Positions 26,428 to 34,461 of a stretch of DNA of 64,000 nt are shown here, piece by piece. The stretch lies in contig NZ_JFHE01000020.1 in the NCBI RefSeq assembly GCF_000698555.1, positions 22,789-86,788 on the forward strand, written 5' to 3'. How positions within the stretch are numbered: position 1 is the first letter of the stretch; each line of letters begins with the position of its first letter. This stretch comes from Caballeronia grimmiae. Its GTDB lineage: Bacteria > Pseudomonadota > Gammaproteobacteria > Burkholderiales > Burkholderiaceae. The position numbers and the translations under genes are program-made. The notes beneath the pieces were generated by a model. The model was not told where the DNA came from. It did no database searches and was given only the letters and a program-made list of their open reading frames with translations.

Positions 26428-27840
26428 TTACTTTGCCGTTTTCAGATTGGCGGCAGTCGCACCGGAGCTACCGTCGCCGTACTCTTCAGCCGTGATTTCT
26501 TCGAGCGTCTTGCCGCTCGTCGAGACGCCGAGGAAGATGACCGCAAGCGCCCCGAGCATAAGAATGGCGGTCGTCATGCCGAACACGCCTGCAAAGCCCC
26601 AGATCGGATAGACGTACCCGACGAGCATCGGCGAACAGATTGCCCCGATTCGACCGAATGCCGACGCCGTACCCATGCCGGTTGCACGGAGGTGCGTCGG
26701 AAAAACTTCCGGGGTGTAGGCGTATTCGCCTGCATTGACGCCATTCATCGCGAACGACATGAAGATGGACGCCATGACAACCGATGTATCGCTACCGGCG
26801 TTCGCGAGCCAGATACCGGCGATGCACGCGAGTCCCATATAGGTGACGATGGTTGCCTTGCGTCCGAGCTTTTCGCAGAAATAAGCCGACGAGTAATAGC
26901 CCGGGATCTGCGCCAGATAAATAAGGATGGACACCGAGAAGCTCTTCGTAATCGTCATGCCGCGCTGCATGAGCAGGCCCGGAATCCACACGAAGAACGC
27001 ATACGAGCAGAACGTGACCGACAACCACAGACACCAGCTCATCAGCGTCGTCTTCGCCATCGGCGGCTTCCAGAGCAGCTTTAGGTTGCCGAAGAACGAG
27101 CCCGTGCGTTCGTAGGTCGCAGCCACATTGCCGCTGACTGCCGCAACCGGCGCGAGCTTGACGCCCGTGCTTTCGACCTGCCGCTCGATGTCCGCTACGA
27201 CCGCTTCCGCTTCAGCGTGCCGCCCGCGAATTTCGAGCCAACGCGGCGATTCATGCAGCGAGCGACGCCACCACAAAAGCACGATGACAGGCAGCGACAC
27301 GAGGACGAGGGCGTAACGCCATCCTTCCGGACCGAGAGGAATCACGAAGTAGCCGATCAAGGCCGCTGCGACGAAACCGAAAGAGAAAAAGCCAGCCAGC
27401 GCGCCGGTGAATGCGCCGCGATAGCGATTGCTCACGAATTCGACTAGGAACGGAGCGATGATCGCGCCTTCCGCGCCCATGCCGATGCCCGCGATCGCCC
27501 GCAACGCCGCGAACGTATGCCAGTCGTTGACGAAGGCGTTGGCGAAGGTCATGACGCAGAAGAACGTCAGGGCCCACATCATCACGACGCGTCGGCCGAA
27601 TCGGTCCCCAAGCAAGCCTGCGAACAGTGCACCGACAAGAAAGCCCACATAAGTGCTGCTTCCAAGGATGCCCGTTTCGAAGCTCGTCAGATGCCACTTC
27701 GTCCGGACGACAGGAAGAATGAAGGCAATGATCGCGGCGTCGATGGCCTCGAACATGAACCCCAGGCCGCCCATGATGAGTAGCTTGAAGTGAAAGCGGC
27801 TGAACGGGAGACGCTCGAGCCGCGCTGCAATTGGAGACAT
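26428..27840 (-). CDS. MFS transporter (12 TM)
   Basis: 470 residues with about 12 hydrophobic segments. The family signature GDRFGRRVVMM lies in loop 2-3 and SPRWLEIRGRHAEAE in the central loop, as in the sugar-porter/aromatic-acid-like MFS groups. It is the first gene of a minus-strand run that ends with the GntR gene and probably imports the amino or imino acid broken down by it. A TTGGATACAG site lies 52 bases upstream of its start and resembles the sites at the GntR gene. Confidence 0.85.
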   Translation of the reverse strand: MSPIAARLERLPFSRFHFKLLIMGGLGFMFEAIDAAIIAFILPVVRTKWHLTSFETGILGSSTYVGFLVGALFAGLLGDRFGRRVVMMWALTFFCVMTFANAFVNDWHTFAALRAIAGIGMGAEGAIIAPFLVEFVSNRYRGAFTGALAGFFSFGFVAAALIGYFVIPLGPEGWRYALVLVSLPVIVLLWWRRSLHESPRWLEIRGRHAEAEAVVADIERQVESTGVKLAPVAAVSGNVAATYERTGSFFGNLKLLWKPPMAKTTLMSWCLWLSVTFCSYAFFVWIPGLLMQRGMTITKSFSVSILIYLAQIPGYYSSAYFCEKLGRKATIVTYMGLACIAGIWLANAGSDTSVVMASIFMSFAMNGVNAGEYAYTPEVFPTHLRATGMGTASAFGRIGAICSPMLVGYVYPIWGFAGVFGMTTAILMLGALAVIFLGVSTSGKTLEEITAEEYGDGSSGATAANLKTAK

Positions 27841-27891
27841 ACGGAACTCCCTGAGGGTGCCGCGAAGAACGCGGCCTATGCCAACAATATC

Positions 27892-27901
27892 CTGTATCCA
27901 A
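27892..27901. promoter_or_regulatory. Candidate GntR operator at the operon head
   Basis: On the minus strand this reads TTGGATACAG, matching TTGTATACAG of GntR site 1 at nine of ten positions. It sits upstream of the MFS gene start at 27840. Confidence 0.42.
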
Positions 27902-27969
27902 AATCCAGCGTCAAGTGCGGATTTGCGCTGACGGCTTTCTCAGGCGACGCGCAGGGCGGCGCAGTGTGG

Positions 27970-28674
27970 CTATGGATTCGTGGGGGACCTGGCTTGGAAC
28001 GAGTGCCGGATACCGGCGCGGACGGCTACCTGATTCCCAGTCGACGATGGCGTAAGGAATGACAGCGCAGCGACAGTCGGCTTGCCGGTGGAATCCGTAC
28101 TCAGGGCGCGTTCCCATGACGTCGTTGCGTAGAGAAGCGTGCGCTTCGACAGGTTGTACTGCGTGCCGACGTTCAATTGCAAATACTTCGCCGTTTCCGC
28201 CTTCGTCTAGTCAAAGGACGCGCCGAGCAGCGGCGACGGGCTGACGTTATAGGTCGCGAGCGCCTCTTAATTGTTGAAGGCCGCGGTTCCCGAGAGCGGA
28301 ATCGATGATCTCCGTACTACGTCCTGAAAGCGCGTGTTCGTGTAGGTGAAGCCGAAGAGCGCCGGGCCGAACCGGTGATTGACACCCGCAGAAGCGTAGC
28401 CGCTGGGGTTGTTGCACGTGCCTCCGGCAACCGGGCTGGCGGTTTCGTCGTAAATCGAGGTCGCAGGGTTGTTGATGCGAGAGAACACCGCAGCGGCGCT
28501 GAACGAATTGTTCGCGTAGCTCAGTCCGACGGATTCTTTCTTGCGGTTCGATAAATCACCGGCGACGCCTCCGGGGCTGAACTGTGCCGAGACCCGGAAG
28601 CCGCCGAATATCGGCGAGAGGTACTTAATGGAATTGCTGAGCGAGTGATCGCCCCATCCGTTGTCCACGCGTGG
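27970..28674 (-). pseudogene. Broken Gram-negative porin gene
   Basis: A single minus-strand frame keeps the C-terminal two thirds of a Burkholderia-type trimeric porin: DNGWGDHSLSNSIKYLSP, GLSYANNSFSAAAVFSR, FGFTYTNTRFQ, YLQLNVGTQYNLSKRT and the terminal strand ending IRHSF. It has in-frame stops at 28267-28269 (after FNN) and 28207-28209 (after SFD), each where a Tyr is expected. The natural stop after the terminal Phe is also gone, adding eight residues. About 150 N-terminal residues and the signal peptide are missing. There is no frameshift. Confidence 0.82.
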
Positions 28675-28683
28675 GCTAAAGAA

Positions 28684-28717
28684 CAAAAAAAGCGACGGCT
28701 GAACCTTCAGCCGTCGC
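28684..28717 (-). terminator. Rho-independent terminator of the TRAP operon
   Basis: GCGACGGCTGAA (28692-28703) pairs perfectly with TTCAGCCGTCGC (28706-28717). On the minus strand it is followed by seven T residues. It lies about 110 bases after the DctM stop, so it ends the TRAP transcript. Confidence 0.88.
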
Positions 28718-28825
28718 AAGCGTATGAGATGGGCCTCGCACCCGGCCATCGCACGTATAAGCCGAAATCACGCGAGCCAGGCGCGAGTCACTGCCCAGCC
28801 CGCGCGTTTCCAGAAACTCAACCCC

Positions 28826-30097
28826 TCACTTCGCCCCCAGCAAGTGCGGCAGAAACTGCGGAATATGCGGGAAGAAAATGATCAGCAGCAGGTCGATCAC
28901 CAGCGCGAGGATGAATGGCATGATCGCGCGTGTCGCCTTCTCCACCGATACCCCGCCAATCGACGCCGCCGTGAACAGACAGAAGCCGATCGGCGGCAGG
29001 TTGATGCCGATCGCCGAGTTGATCAGCACGATCACGCCAAACACGACCGGGTCGATATGCATCTGCACGACCAGCGGCAGAAACACGGGAATGACCACGG
29101 CGATGCTGGAGATCGTTTCGAGCACGGTGTGCGCGACGATCAAGAACAGGTTGATCAGGATCAGCAGCACGATGGCGCTCGTCGTAACGGCGAGGAAGCT
29201 GTTCGCCACGTGAAGCGGAATCTGCGCTTCGATCAGATAACGGCCGAGCACGAACGCGAGCCCAAGCAGGAAGGACACGCGCGTCGTGTTCACCGCAGTG
29301 CGGACCAGAATATCCTTGAAATGCGAGAGCTTCAGCGTGCGGAAGATGAACGCGCTCACCAGCGTCACATAGACCGCCGCAACCACGCCCGCTTCCACCG
29401 GCGTGAATATGCCGCCGAGAATGCCCCCCAGGATGATGATCGGCGTGAGCAACGCCCAGAACGCCTCGCGAAACGTGGTCCACAGCTTGCGCCCGTCGAA
29501 CGGCTCGACTGCGCTGTAGTCGTGCCTGACCGCGGTCACGTAGTTGACGATCATGAACGATGCAACCACCAGCAGCATCGGAATGATGCCGGCGATGAAC
29601 ATCGTGCCGACCGAAACGTTGGCCGTGTACGCATACACGAGCATGCTCATCGACACGGGCGATAGCAGCCCGAGCGACCCCGCCGCCGATTGCAGCGCCA
29701 CCGCGAAGGCGCGGTTGTATCCCTTCTTCACCATGCCCGGAATCATCACCGAGCCGATCGCCGCGGTATCGGCCGTGGCCGATCCGGACAGGTCCGCGAA
29801 GAACATGCTCGCGACGATCGTCACCTGACCGATGCCGCCGCGCATGAACCCGACCAGCGCCTGCGAGAACTCGATGATGCGCTTCGATACGCCGCCCGAA
29901 TCCATGATCGCGCCCGTCAGCATGAAGAACGGAATGGCGAGCAAGCCGACGTTGTTCAGATTCGAGAAGAGCTGCTGAGGAATCACCAGCAGCGGCGTGC
30001 CGTTCAGCGACAGCGCGAGCGTGGCTGCGATGCCGATGCAGATCGCAACGGGCACGCCCAACCCGAGCAGTCCTGCGCCAAAAGCGATTGCCCACAT
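28826..30097 (-). CDS. dctM: TRAP transporter large permease DctM
   Basis: 423 residues with about 11-12 membrane segments. Family motifs include AIPFFMLTGAIMDSGG, FADLSGSATADTAAIGSVMIP and INSAIGINLPPIGF. It carries solute across the inner membrane with sodium. It is third in the dctP-dctQ-dctM order on the minus strand, 10 bases after dctQ. Confidence 0.92.
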   Translation of the reverse strand: MWAIAFGAGLLGLGVPVAICIGIAATLALSLNGTPLLVIPQQLFSNLNNVGLLAIPFFMLTGAIMDSGGVSKRIIEFSQALVGFMRGGIGQVTIVASMFFADLSGSATADTAAIGSVMIPGMVKKGYNRAFAVALQSAAGSLGLLSPVSMSMLVYAYTANVSVGTMFIAGIIPMLLVVASFMIVNYVTAVRHDYSAVEPFDGRKLWTTFREAFWALLTPIIILGGILGGIFTPVEAGVVAAVYVTLVSAFIFRTLKLSHFKDILVRTAVNTTRVSFLLGLAFVLGRYLIEAQIPLHVANSFLAVTTSAIVLLILINLFLIVAHTVLETISSIAVVIPVFLPLVVQMHIDPVVFGVIVLINSAIGINLPPIGFCLFTAASIGGVSVEKATRAIMPFILALVIDLLLIIFFPHIPQFLPHLLGAK

Positions 30098-30107
30098 GAT
30101 ATTTATC

Positions 30108-30695
30108 CTAGAGATGTTCGGATACGCCTTCGACCAGCGTGGCGTTGCTCTGTGCCTGCGGTGCGAGATGCGATACGACGATGCGCACCAGCGAGTGAAA
30201 CGCGAGCAGCGCGCCGCACACGGGAATCGATAGATACGGATAGACCATCGAGATCGGAATCGATGCGGCCGTCTCGGTGCCCATCAGCGCAAGCATGTCG
30301 GCGCCGTACAGCACGAACACCGCGCCGAGCGCAAGAATCGCGCAGTCGGTGAAGTCCTGGAGCAACGGCGCGAACGCAGCGGGCACGCGATCAGCCAGCA
30401 CGCGCACTTCCGGATGCGCGCGCAGCTTCACGCCGGCTGCCGCGCCCAGGCACGTGAGCCACACGAACAGATAGGCCGAGACTTCATCGGACCACGACAG
30501 AGAATCGTGCAACACGAAGCGGAAGACCACGCCGAGACCGGCCACGATCACCGCCCCGAGCAGCAGGCAACTACAGATGAACAGATTGATCTTCAGCACG
30601 ATGTCGTCGACCAACATCAAGCCGCGCGCGAGCTTTTCCATGCGTGTCATCTCCGATGCCAGGTGGGAACCACGGCCGTCGTTCGCATCCGTCAT
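30108..30695 (-). CDS. dctQ: TRAP transporter small permease DctQ
   Basis: 195 residues with four membrane helices and the DctQ pattern LSWSDEVSAYLFVWLTCLGAA followed by HPEVRVL. It overlaps the end of dctP by ATGA. An internal Met (MEKLARG) is an alternative start. The protein forms the membrane complex with DctM. Confidence 0.9.
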   Translation of the reverse strand: MTDANDGRGSHLASEMTRMEKLARGLMLVDDIVLKINLFICSCLLLGAVIVAGLGVVFRFVLHDSLSWSDEVSAYLFVWLTCLGAAAGVKLRAHPEVRVLADRVPAAFAPLLQDFTDCAILALGAVFVLYGADMLALMGTETAASIPISMVYPYLSIPVCGALLAFHSLVRIVVSHLAPQAQSNATLVEGVSEHL

Positions 30696-31726
30696 TTGGA
30701 TGCCACCGCCGACGCTTGCTTGGCCGCGTTGATCTCCTGATAGAGCGCCGGGCCGTCGGGAATCTTCGCGATCAGTTCATCGCGCGCGGCCTTGGTGGCT
30801 TGCTCCCACGGCGCGGTATCGACCATCGTCACCTGAATGCCCTTCGATTTCATCGCGGTGATGGCAGCGTCGTACTCATGCTTGTATTCCTTCAGGTCGT
30901 AGTCCGCTGCAATCTTCGCGGACTCCTGAAACGCCTTCTGATCAGCAGGCGAGAGCTTGTCCCACGACGCCTTGCTCATCGCCAGCACGACCGGCAGGTA
31001 GTTCACGTGCGTCACGTAGAAATGCTTGGCGACATCGGAAAACTTGTCCTGAACGAACTGTTCCGGCGACGTGTCCGCGCCATCCACGAGACCTTGCGAG
31101 AGCGCGAGAAACAACTGGTTGTACGCGAGCGGCGTCGGATTCGCGCCTAGCGCCTTGTAGCCCGCGATGTAGCCGGGGCTTTGCATCACACGCACCTTGA
31201 GGTCCTTCATGTCCGCGAGGGATGTCACGGGGCGCTTGGTCGTGAAGAGGTTGCGTTCGCCCACTGCGAGCCACGTGAGGCCGATCATGTTGACGGGCTT
31301 CATCATGTCGAGATACTTGCGGCCGACCGGACCTTGCAGCACGCCGTTCGCCTGGTCCATGCTGGAGAACAGATACGGCATGTCGAAGATCTGCCACTGC
31401 TTGATCGTATTGTCGATGGGCGCCTGCGCCGAAATCATCAATTCCTGCGTGCCCGTTCGCAATGCCTGCGCCATCTGCACTTCGCCGCCGAGCTGCGATT
31501 GCGGAAAGAGCTGAATCTCGACATGGCCATGCGTTCGCGCCGCCACTTCCTTGGCGAACACCTGCGCGGTGAGTTGATAGTGGTTATCGGGAGCCAGCGT
31601 GTGGCCGAGCTTCATCACGACCTTGTCTTGCGCCATCACGCCGGACGATGCACTGATGGACATCACGGCGAGCGCCGCGCTCATCGCCACGCGCAGCATG
31701 CTCTGCGCTTTGGAAAGCGAACTCAT
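30692..31726 (-). CDS. dctP: TRAP transporter substrate-binding protein DctP
   Basis: 344 residues. A signal peptide ends near VMAQ. The binding-protein core has LGHTLAPDNHYQ at the mature start, GLTWLAVGERNL, and the conserved Arg of KDLKVRVMQSPGY that salt-bridges a substrate carboxylate. The substrate is therefore an organic acid, exact identity unknown. The start at 31726 follows a strong AAGGAGAC site; longer upstream starts read through the regulatory region. The gene is divergent from the acyl-CoA operon. Confidence 0.9.
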   Translation of the reverse strand: MSSLSKAQSMLRVAMSAALAVMSISASSGVMAQDKVVMKLGHTLAPDNHYQLTAQVFAKEVAARTHGHVEIQLFPQSQLGGEVQMAQALRTGTQELMISAQAPIDNTIKQWQIFDMPYLFSSMDQANGVLQGPVGRKYLDMMKPVNMIGLTWLAVGERNLFTTKRPVTSLADMKDLKVRVMQSPGYIAGYKALGANPTPLAYNQLFLALSQGLVDGADTSPEQFVQDKFSDVAKHFYVTHVNYLPVVLAMSKASWDKLSPADQKAFQESAKIAADYDLKEYKHEYDAAITAMKSKGIQVTMVDTAPWEQATKAARDELIAKIPDGPALYQEINAAKQASAVASK

Positions 31727-31772
31727 ATTGTCTCCTTGCTCGATATGGACACCGGCCCGCGCATGGCTCGTC

Positions 31773-31783
31773 TGGACATTTCC
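31773..31783 (+). promoter_or_regulatory. TGGACATTTCC motif, candidate AraC-regulator site
   Basis: This 11-mer recurs exactly, on the other strand, upstream of the GH88 gene (37189-37199). It lies 47 bases upstream of the dctP start. Binding by the AraC-family protein encoded at 36270 is inferred from position and repetition. Confidence 0.55.
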
Positions 31784-31857
31784 AATTGCAGGCCAGCGGG
31801 TTGACGCCAGTATTTGTGATCGCGTGAAAGGTGCGTTAGGACCGCCCTTCGGATTTC

Positions 31858-31913
31858 TTGGACTTTTTAACGGCGCGAATGCGAGTCCCGCGACGCGCTG
31901 CAAAAAAGTCCAA
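31858..31913. promoter_or_regulatory. Inverted repeat of TTGGACTTTTT
   Basis: TTGGACTTTTT at 31858-31868 and its exact inverse AAAAAGTCCAA at 31903-31913 are 34 bases apart. Each arm resembles the TGGACATTTCC motif nearby. The pair is central in the divergent region, so a regulator bound here could control both transcripts. Confidence 0.6.
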
Positions 31914-32035
31914 AAGATCGCGCGAACCGTCCTACCCGTTGAATGGGGCCTCTCTTTAAAGTGACTTCACGCTGACGGCCCGGTGTGAGAACGCATCCCG
32001 CCGTATCGACTCAACTCACCACGACAATTCACGAC

Positions 32036-32461
32036 ATGGCCAAACGTCCTCATATGGATTGCTATGCAATCGGCGACACCGCCGACTTCGCCAAGACCGT
32101 ATCCGAATACGACATCTATGGTTTCGCCGGCATCGTCGGCGACTTTTACGCCGTGCATCTCAACGAGGAATACGCGAAAGGCACGCGCTTCGAGAAGCGC
32201 ATTGCGCAAGGCTGCTTGTCGGTCGGCTTCCTGTCCACGGTCATGGGCTATATGGCGCAGAAGGCGCCGAGTCCGGGCGCGGTCTCGTATCGCTACGACA
32301 TCACGTTCAATGCGCCGGTGTTCATCGGCGATACCGTGACTGCGCGTCTGACGCTTGCGGAGAAGGACGAAGAACGCAACGTGTGCGTGTTCACCGCCGA
32401 TGTGACACGCCAGGATGGCGTCGTCGTGGCGTCGGGCAACACCTATCTGAAAGTGCTGTGA
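32036..32461 (+). CDS. MaoC-like hot-dog dehydratase
   Basis: 141 residues of the R-specific enoyl-CoA hydratase (MaoC) family. The catalytic-type motif is GDFYAVHLNEEYA (Asp and His), and the substrate-facing end is FNAPVFIGDTVTARL. The start at ATG 32036 is chosen; GTG 31985 in frame and ATG 32054 are alternatives, and none has a strong ribosome site. It is first in an operon of acyl-CoA enzymes, four bases before the enoyl-CoA hydratase gene. Confidence 0.82.
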   Translation: MAKRPHMDCYAIGDTADFAKTVSEYDIYGFAGIVGDFYAVHLNEEYAKGTRFEKRIAQGCLSVGFLSTVMGYMAQKAPSPGAVSYRYDITFNAPVFIGDTVTARLTLAEKDEERNVCVFTADVTRQDGVVVASGNTYLKVL

Positions 32462-32465
32462 CGCT

Positions 32466-33278
32466 ATGCAGACATCTTCCCCTCCCGTTCTCGTCACTCA
32501 GCACGGCCCGTTGCGTCTTTTGACGCTCAATCGCGCCGACAAGCTCAACGCATTCACACCCGAAATGCTGGCCTCGCTCGACAAAGGCATCGAAGACGCG
32601 CTTGCCGACGATTCGACGCGCGTCATTGCGATCACCGGCAGCGGTCCGAAGGCGTTCGCAGCCGGCAACGATATCGAACGGCTCGTCTCGATGGATGGCG
32701 TCGCTGCCTATCGCGACATGGTGGCCGGACAGCGCGCGCTGCTGCGCCTGCACGAGTGTGCGAAGCCGACCATCGCGATGGTCAACGGCTATGCGCTCGG
32801 CGGCGGCTTCGAACTGGCGCTCGCATGCGATTTCATCTTGGCGTCGACGAATGCGAGCTTCGCATTCCCGGAGATCACGCTCAACACGATGCCCGGCTGG
32901 GGCGGCACGCAACTCGCCGTCGCCAAGATGGGACTTGCATGCGCAAAGCGCTTTGTGTTGAGCGGCCGGCGCTTCTCCGCGCAGGAATGCGAGCCGTTCG
33001 GCTTCATTCATGAGTTCGCTGCGCCCGAAGCCCTGTTCGATGCCGTCCAGTCGCTTGCAAAAACACTCGCTTCATACGATCCCTTCGCGGTCGAGATGGC
33101 CAAGCGCGCGTTGAACCGTGCAAATGAATTGCCCCTGTCCGCAGGGCTCGATTTCGAAGCCGCGCATTACACCGTGAATTTTGCGAGCGAAGGCGCGCGC
33201 GCCGGGCTCAGGCAATTCATCGAACGAAGAGGCGCGCGGCACGCTGCTCAAATTCAACCTGCACCGGTCACGCCATGA
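32466..33278 (+). CDS. enoyl-CoA hydratase/isomerase (crotonase family)
   Basis: 270 residues. Crotonase signatures: the oxyanion strand AFAAGNDIERL, the second oxyanion segment VNGYALGGGFELALACD, and FPEITLNTMPGWGGTQ, where Glu at the catalytic position is kept. It adds water to, or isomerises, a CoA-bound double bond. The stop overlaps the acyl-CoA dehydrogenase start (ATGA at 33275). Confidence 0.88.
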   Translation: MQTSSPPVLVTQHGPLRLLTLNRADKLNAFTPEMLASLDKGIEDALADDSTRVIAITGSGPKAFAAGNDIERLVSMDGVAAYRDMVAGQRALLRLHECAKPTIAMVNGYALGGGFELALACDFILASTNASFAFPEITLNTMPGWGGTQLAVAKMGLACAKRFVLSGRRFSAQECEPFGFIHEFAAPEALFDAVQSLAKTLASYDPFAVEMAKRALNRANELPLSAGLDFEAAHYTVNFASEGARAGLRQFIERRGARHAAQIQPAPVTP

Positions 33279-34438
33279 CGAACTCGATCAATCAACCGCA
33301 CTGGCTTGGCGAACAGCACACGATGATCCGCGAAGCCGTCCGACGCTTCGCGGAAAAGGAAATCGCACCGCAATCGGAGACGCTCTGGGAACAGGAAGCC
33401 TTTCCGTACACGCTCTGGCGACAGGCGTGCGAGCTCGGCTTCACTGGTCTGCCCTACTCCGAACGGTTCGGCGGCGGCGGTGGCGACTGGCTATCCTTCG
33501 TGATCGTGCTGGAAGAGCTTGCACGCGTGGATTGCGCCGTCGCCAATGCGCTGATGGCCAATTCAACGGTGGCGAGCCTGCTCAGCAACTACGGCACGAC
33601 CGAGCAGAAGGAGCGCTTCCTGCGGCCTATCCTGGATGGCTCGCAGATCGGCTCGATCGGACTGTCCGAGCCCGACGCCGGATCGGACGCCGCGAACATC
33701 GGCACACGCGCGACCTTCGATGGCGACCGATGGATCATCGATGGCGCAAAGACGTTCATCAGTAACTCGGGCACCGAAATCGGCGGGCCAACGGTGATCG
33801 CGGCGGTGACGGGCACGCGACCCGACGGCCGCAAGGAGATCTCCAGCTTCATCGTGCCGCAGGGCGTACCTGGCTTCAGCAAAGGCCGCAAGCTGCGCAA
33901 GATCGGCTGGCGCGCGTCGATCACGCACGAACTGTTCTTCGAGCGATGCGCGATTCCTGCGGACCACCTGCTCGGCGAACGCGGCGCGGGACTGCGCCAG
34001 ACGCTCGCGCAGATCAGCACGGGGCGCATTCTCATTGGTGCGCTCGCGCTCGGGATTCTGCAGGGATCACTGGATCGTTCCATCGCATACATGAAGGAGC
34101 GCCGCGCGTTCGGGCGCGCGATCGCAGAGTTTCAGGGCCTTCAGTTCAAGATCGCCGACATGGCGACCGATGCCCATGCCGCGCGCCTCATGCTCTACGA
34201 CGCCGCCGCGCTCAAGGATGCCGGCTCGCCCTTCGACGCAGCGGCGTCGCAAGCCAAGCTATTTGCGAGCGAACACGCGATGAAGGCCGCGCATCAGGCA
34301 GTGCAGATTCATGGCGGCTACGGCGTGATGGCCGAGTTCGCAGTCGCCCGCGCGTTCGGCGATGCGAAGGTGCTGGAGATCGTCGAAGGCACATCGGAAA
34401 TACAACGCATGATCATCGCGCGCACGCTGCTGGCGTGA
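33275..34438 (+). CDS. acyl-CoA dehydrogenase
   Basis: 387 residues with the three-domain ACAD fold. The FAD-binding middle reads IGLSEPDAGSDAANI, and the C-terminal helix region has IHGGYGVMAEFAVARAFGDAK and EGTSEIQRMIIAR. The glutamate of VEGTSEI is near the catalytic-base position of short-chain members. It introduces a 2,3-double bond in an acyl-CoA and passes electrons to ETF. It is translationally coupled to the crotonase. Confidence 0.9.
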   Translation: MTNSINQPHWLGEQHTMIREAVRRFAEKEIAPQSETLWEQEAFPYTLWRQACELGFTGLPYSERFGGGGGDWLSFVIVLEELARVDCAVANALMANSTVASLLSNYGTTEQKERFLRPILDGSQIGSIGLSEPDAGSDAANIGTRATFDGDRWIIDGAKTFISNSGTEIGGPTVIAAVTGTRPDGRKEISSFIVPQGVPGFSKGRKLRKIGWRASITHELFFERCAIPADHLLGERGAGLRQTLAQISTGRILIGALALGILQGSLDRSIAYMKERRAFGRAIAEFQGLQFKIADMATDAHAARLMLYDAAALKDAGSPFDAAASQAKLFASEHAMKAAHQAVQIHGGYGVMAEFAVARAFGDAKVLEIVEGTSEIQRMIIARTLLA

Positions 34439-34461
34439 ACGATCGCTGCAACCGAGGGGGA

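Larger units (their letters stand above)
31727..32035. promoter_or_regulatory. Divergent promoter region of TRAP and acyl-CoA operons
   Basis: 309 bases between dctP (minus) and the MaoC gene (plus). It holds three copies of a TTGGACWTTT-like motif, listed separately, two of them as a perfect inverted repeat. No gene is supported here. Confidence 0.6.

Noticed and set aside
28818..30095. Alternative minus-strand frame of 425 codons over dctM
   Set aside because: Out of frame with the DctM motifs and polar; dctM itself has all membrane segments.
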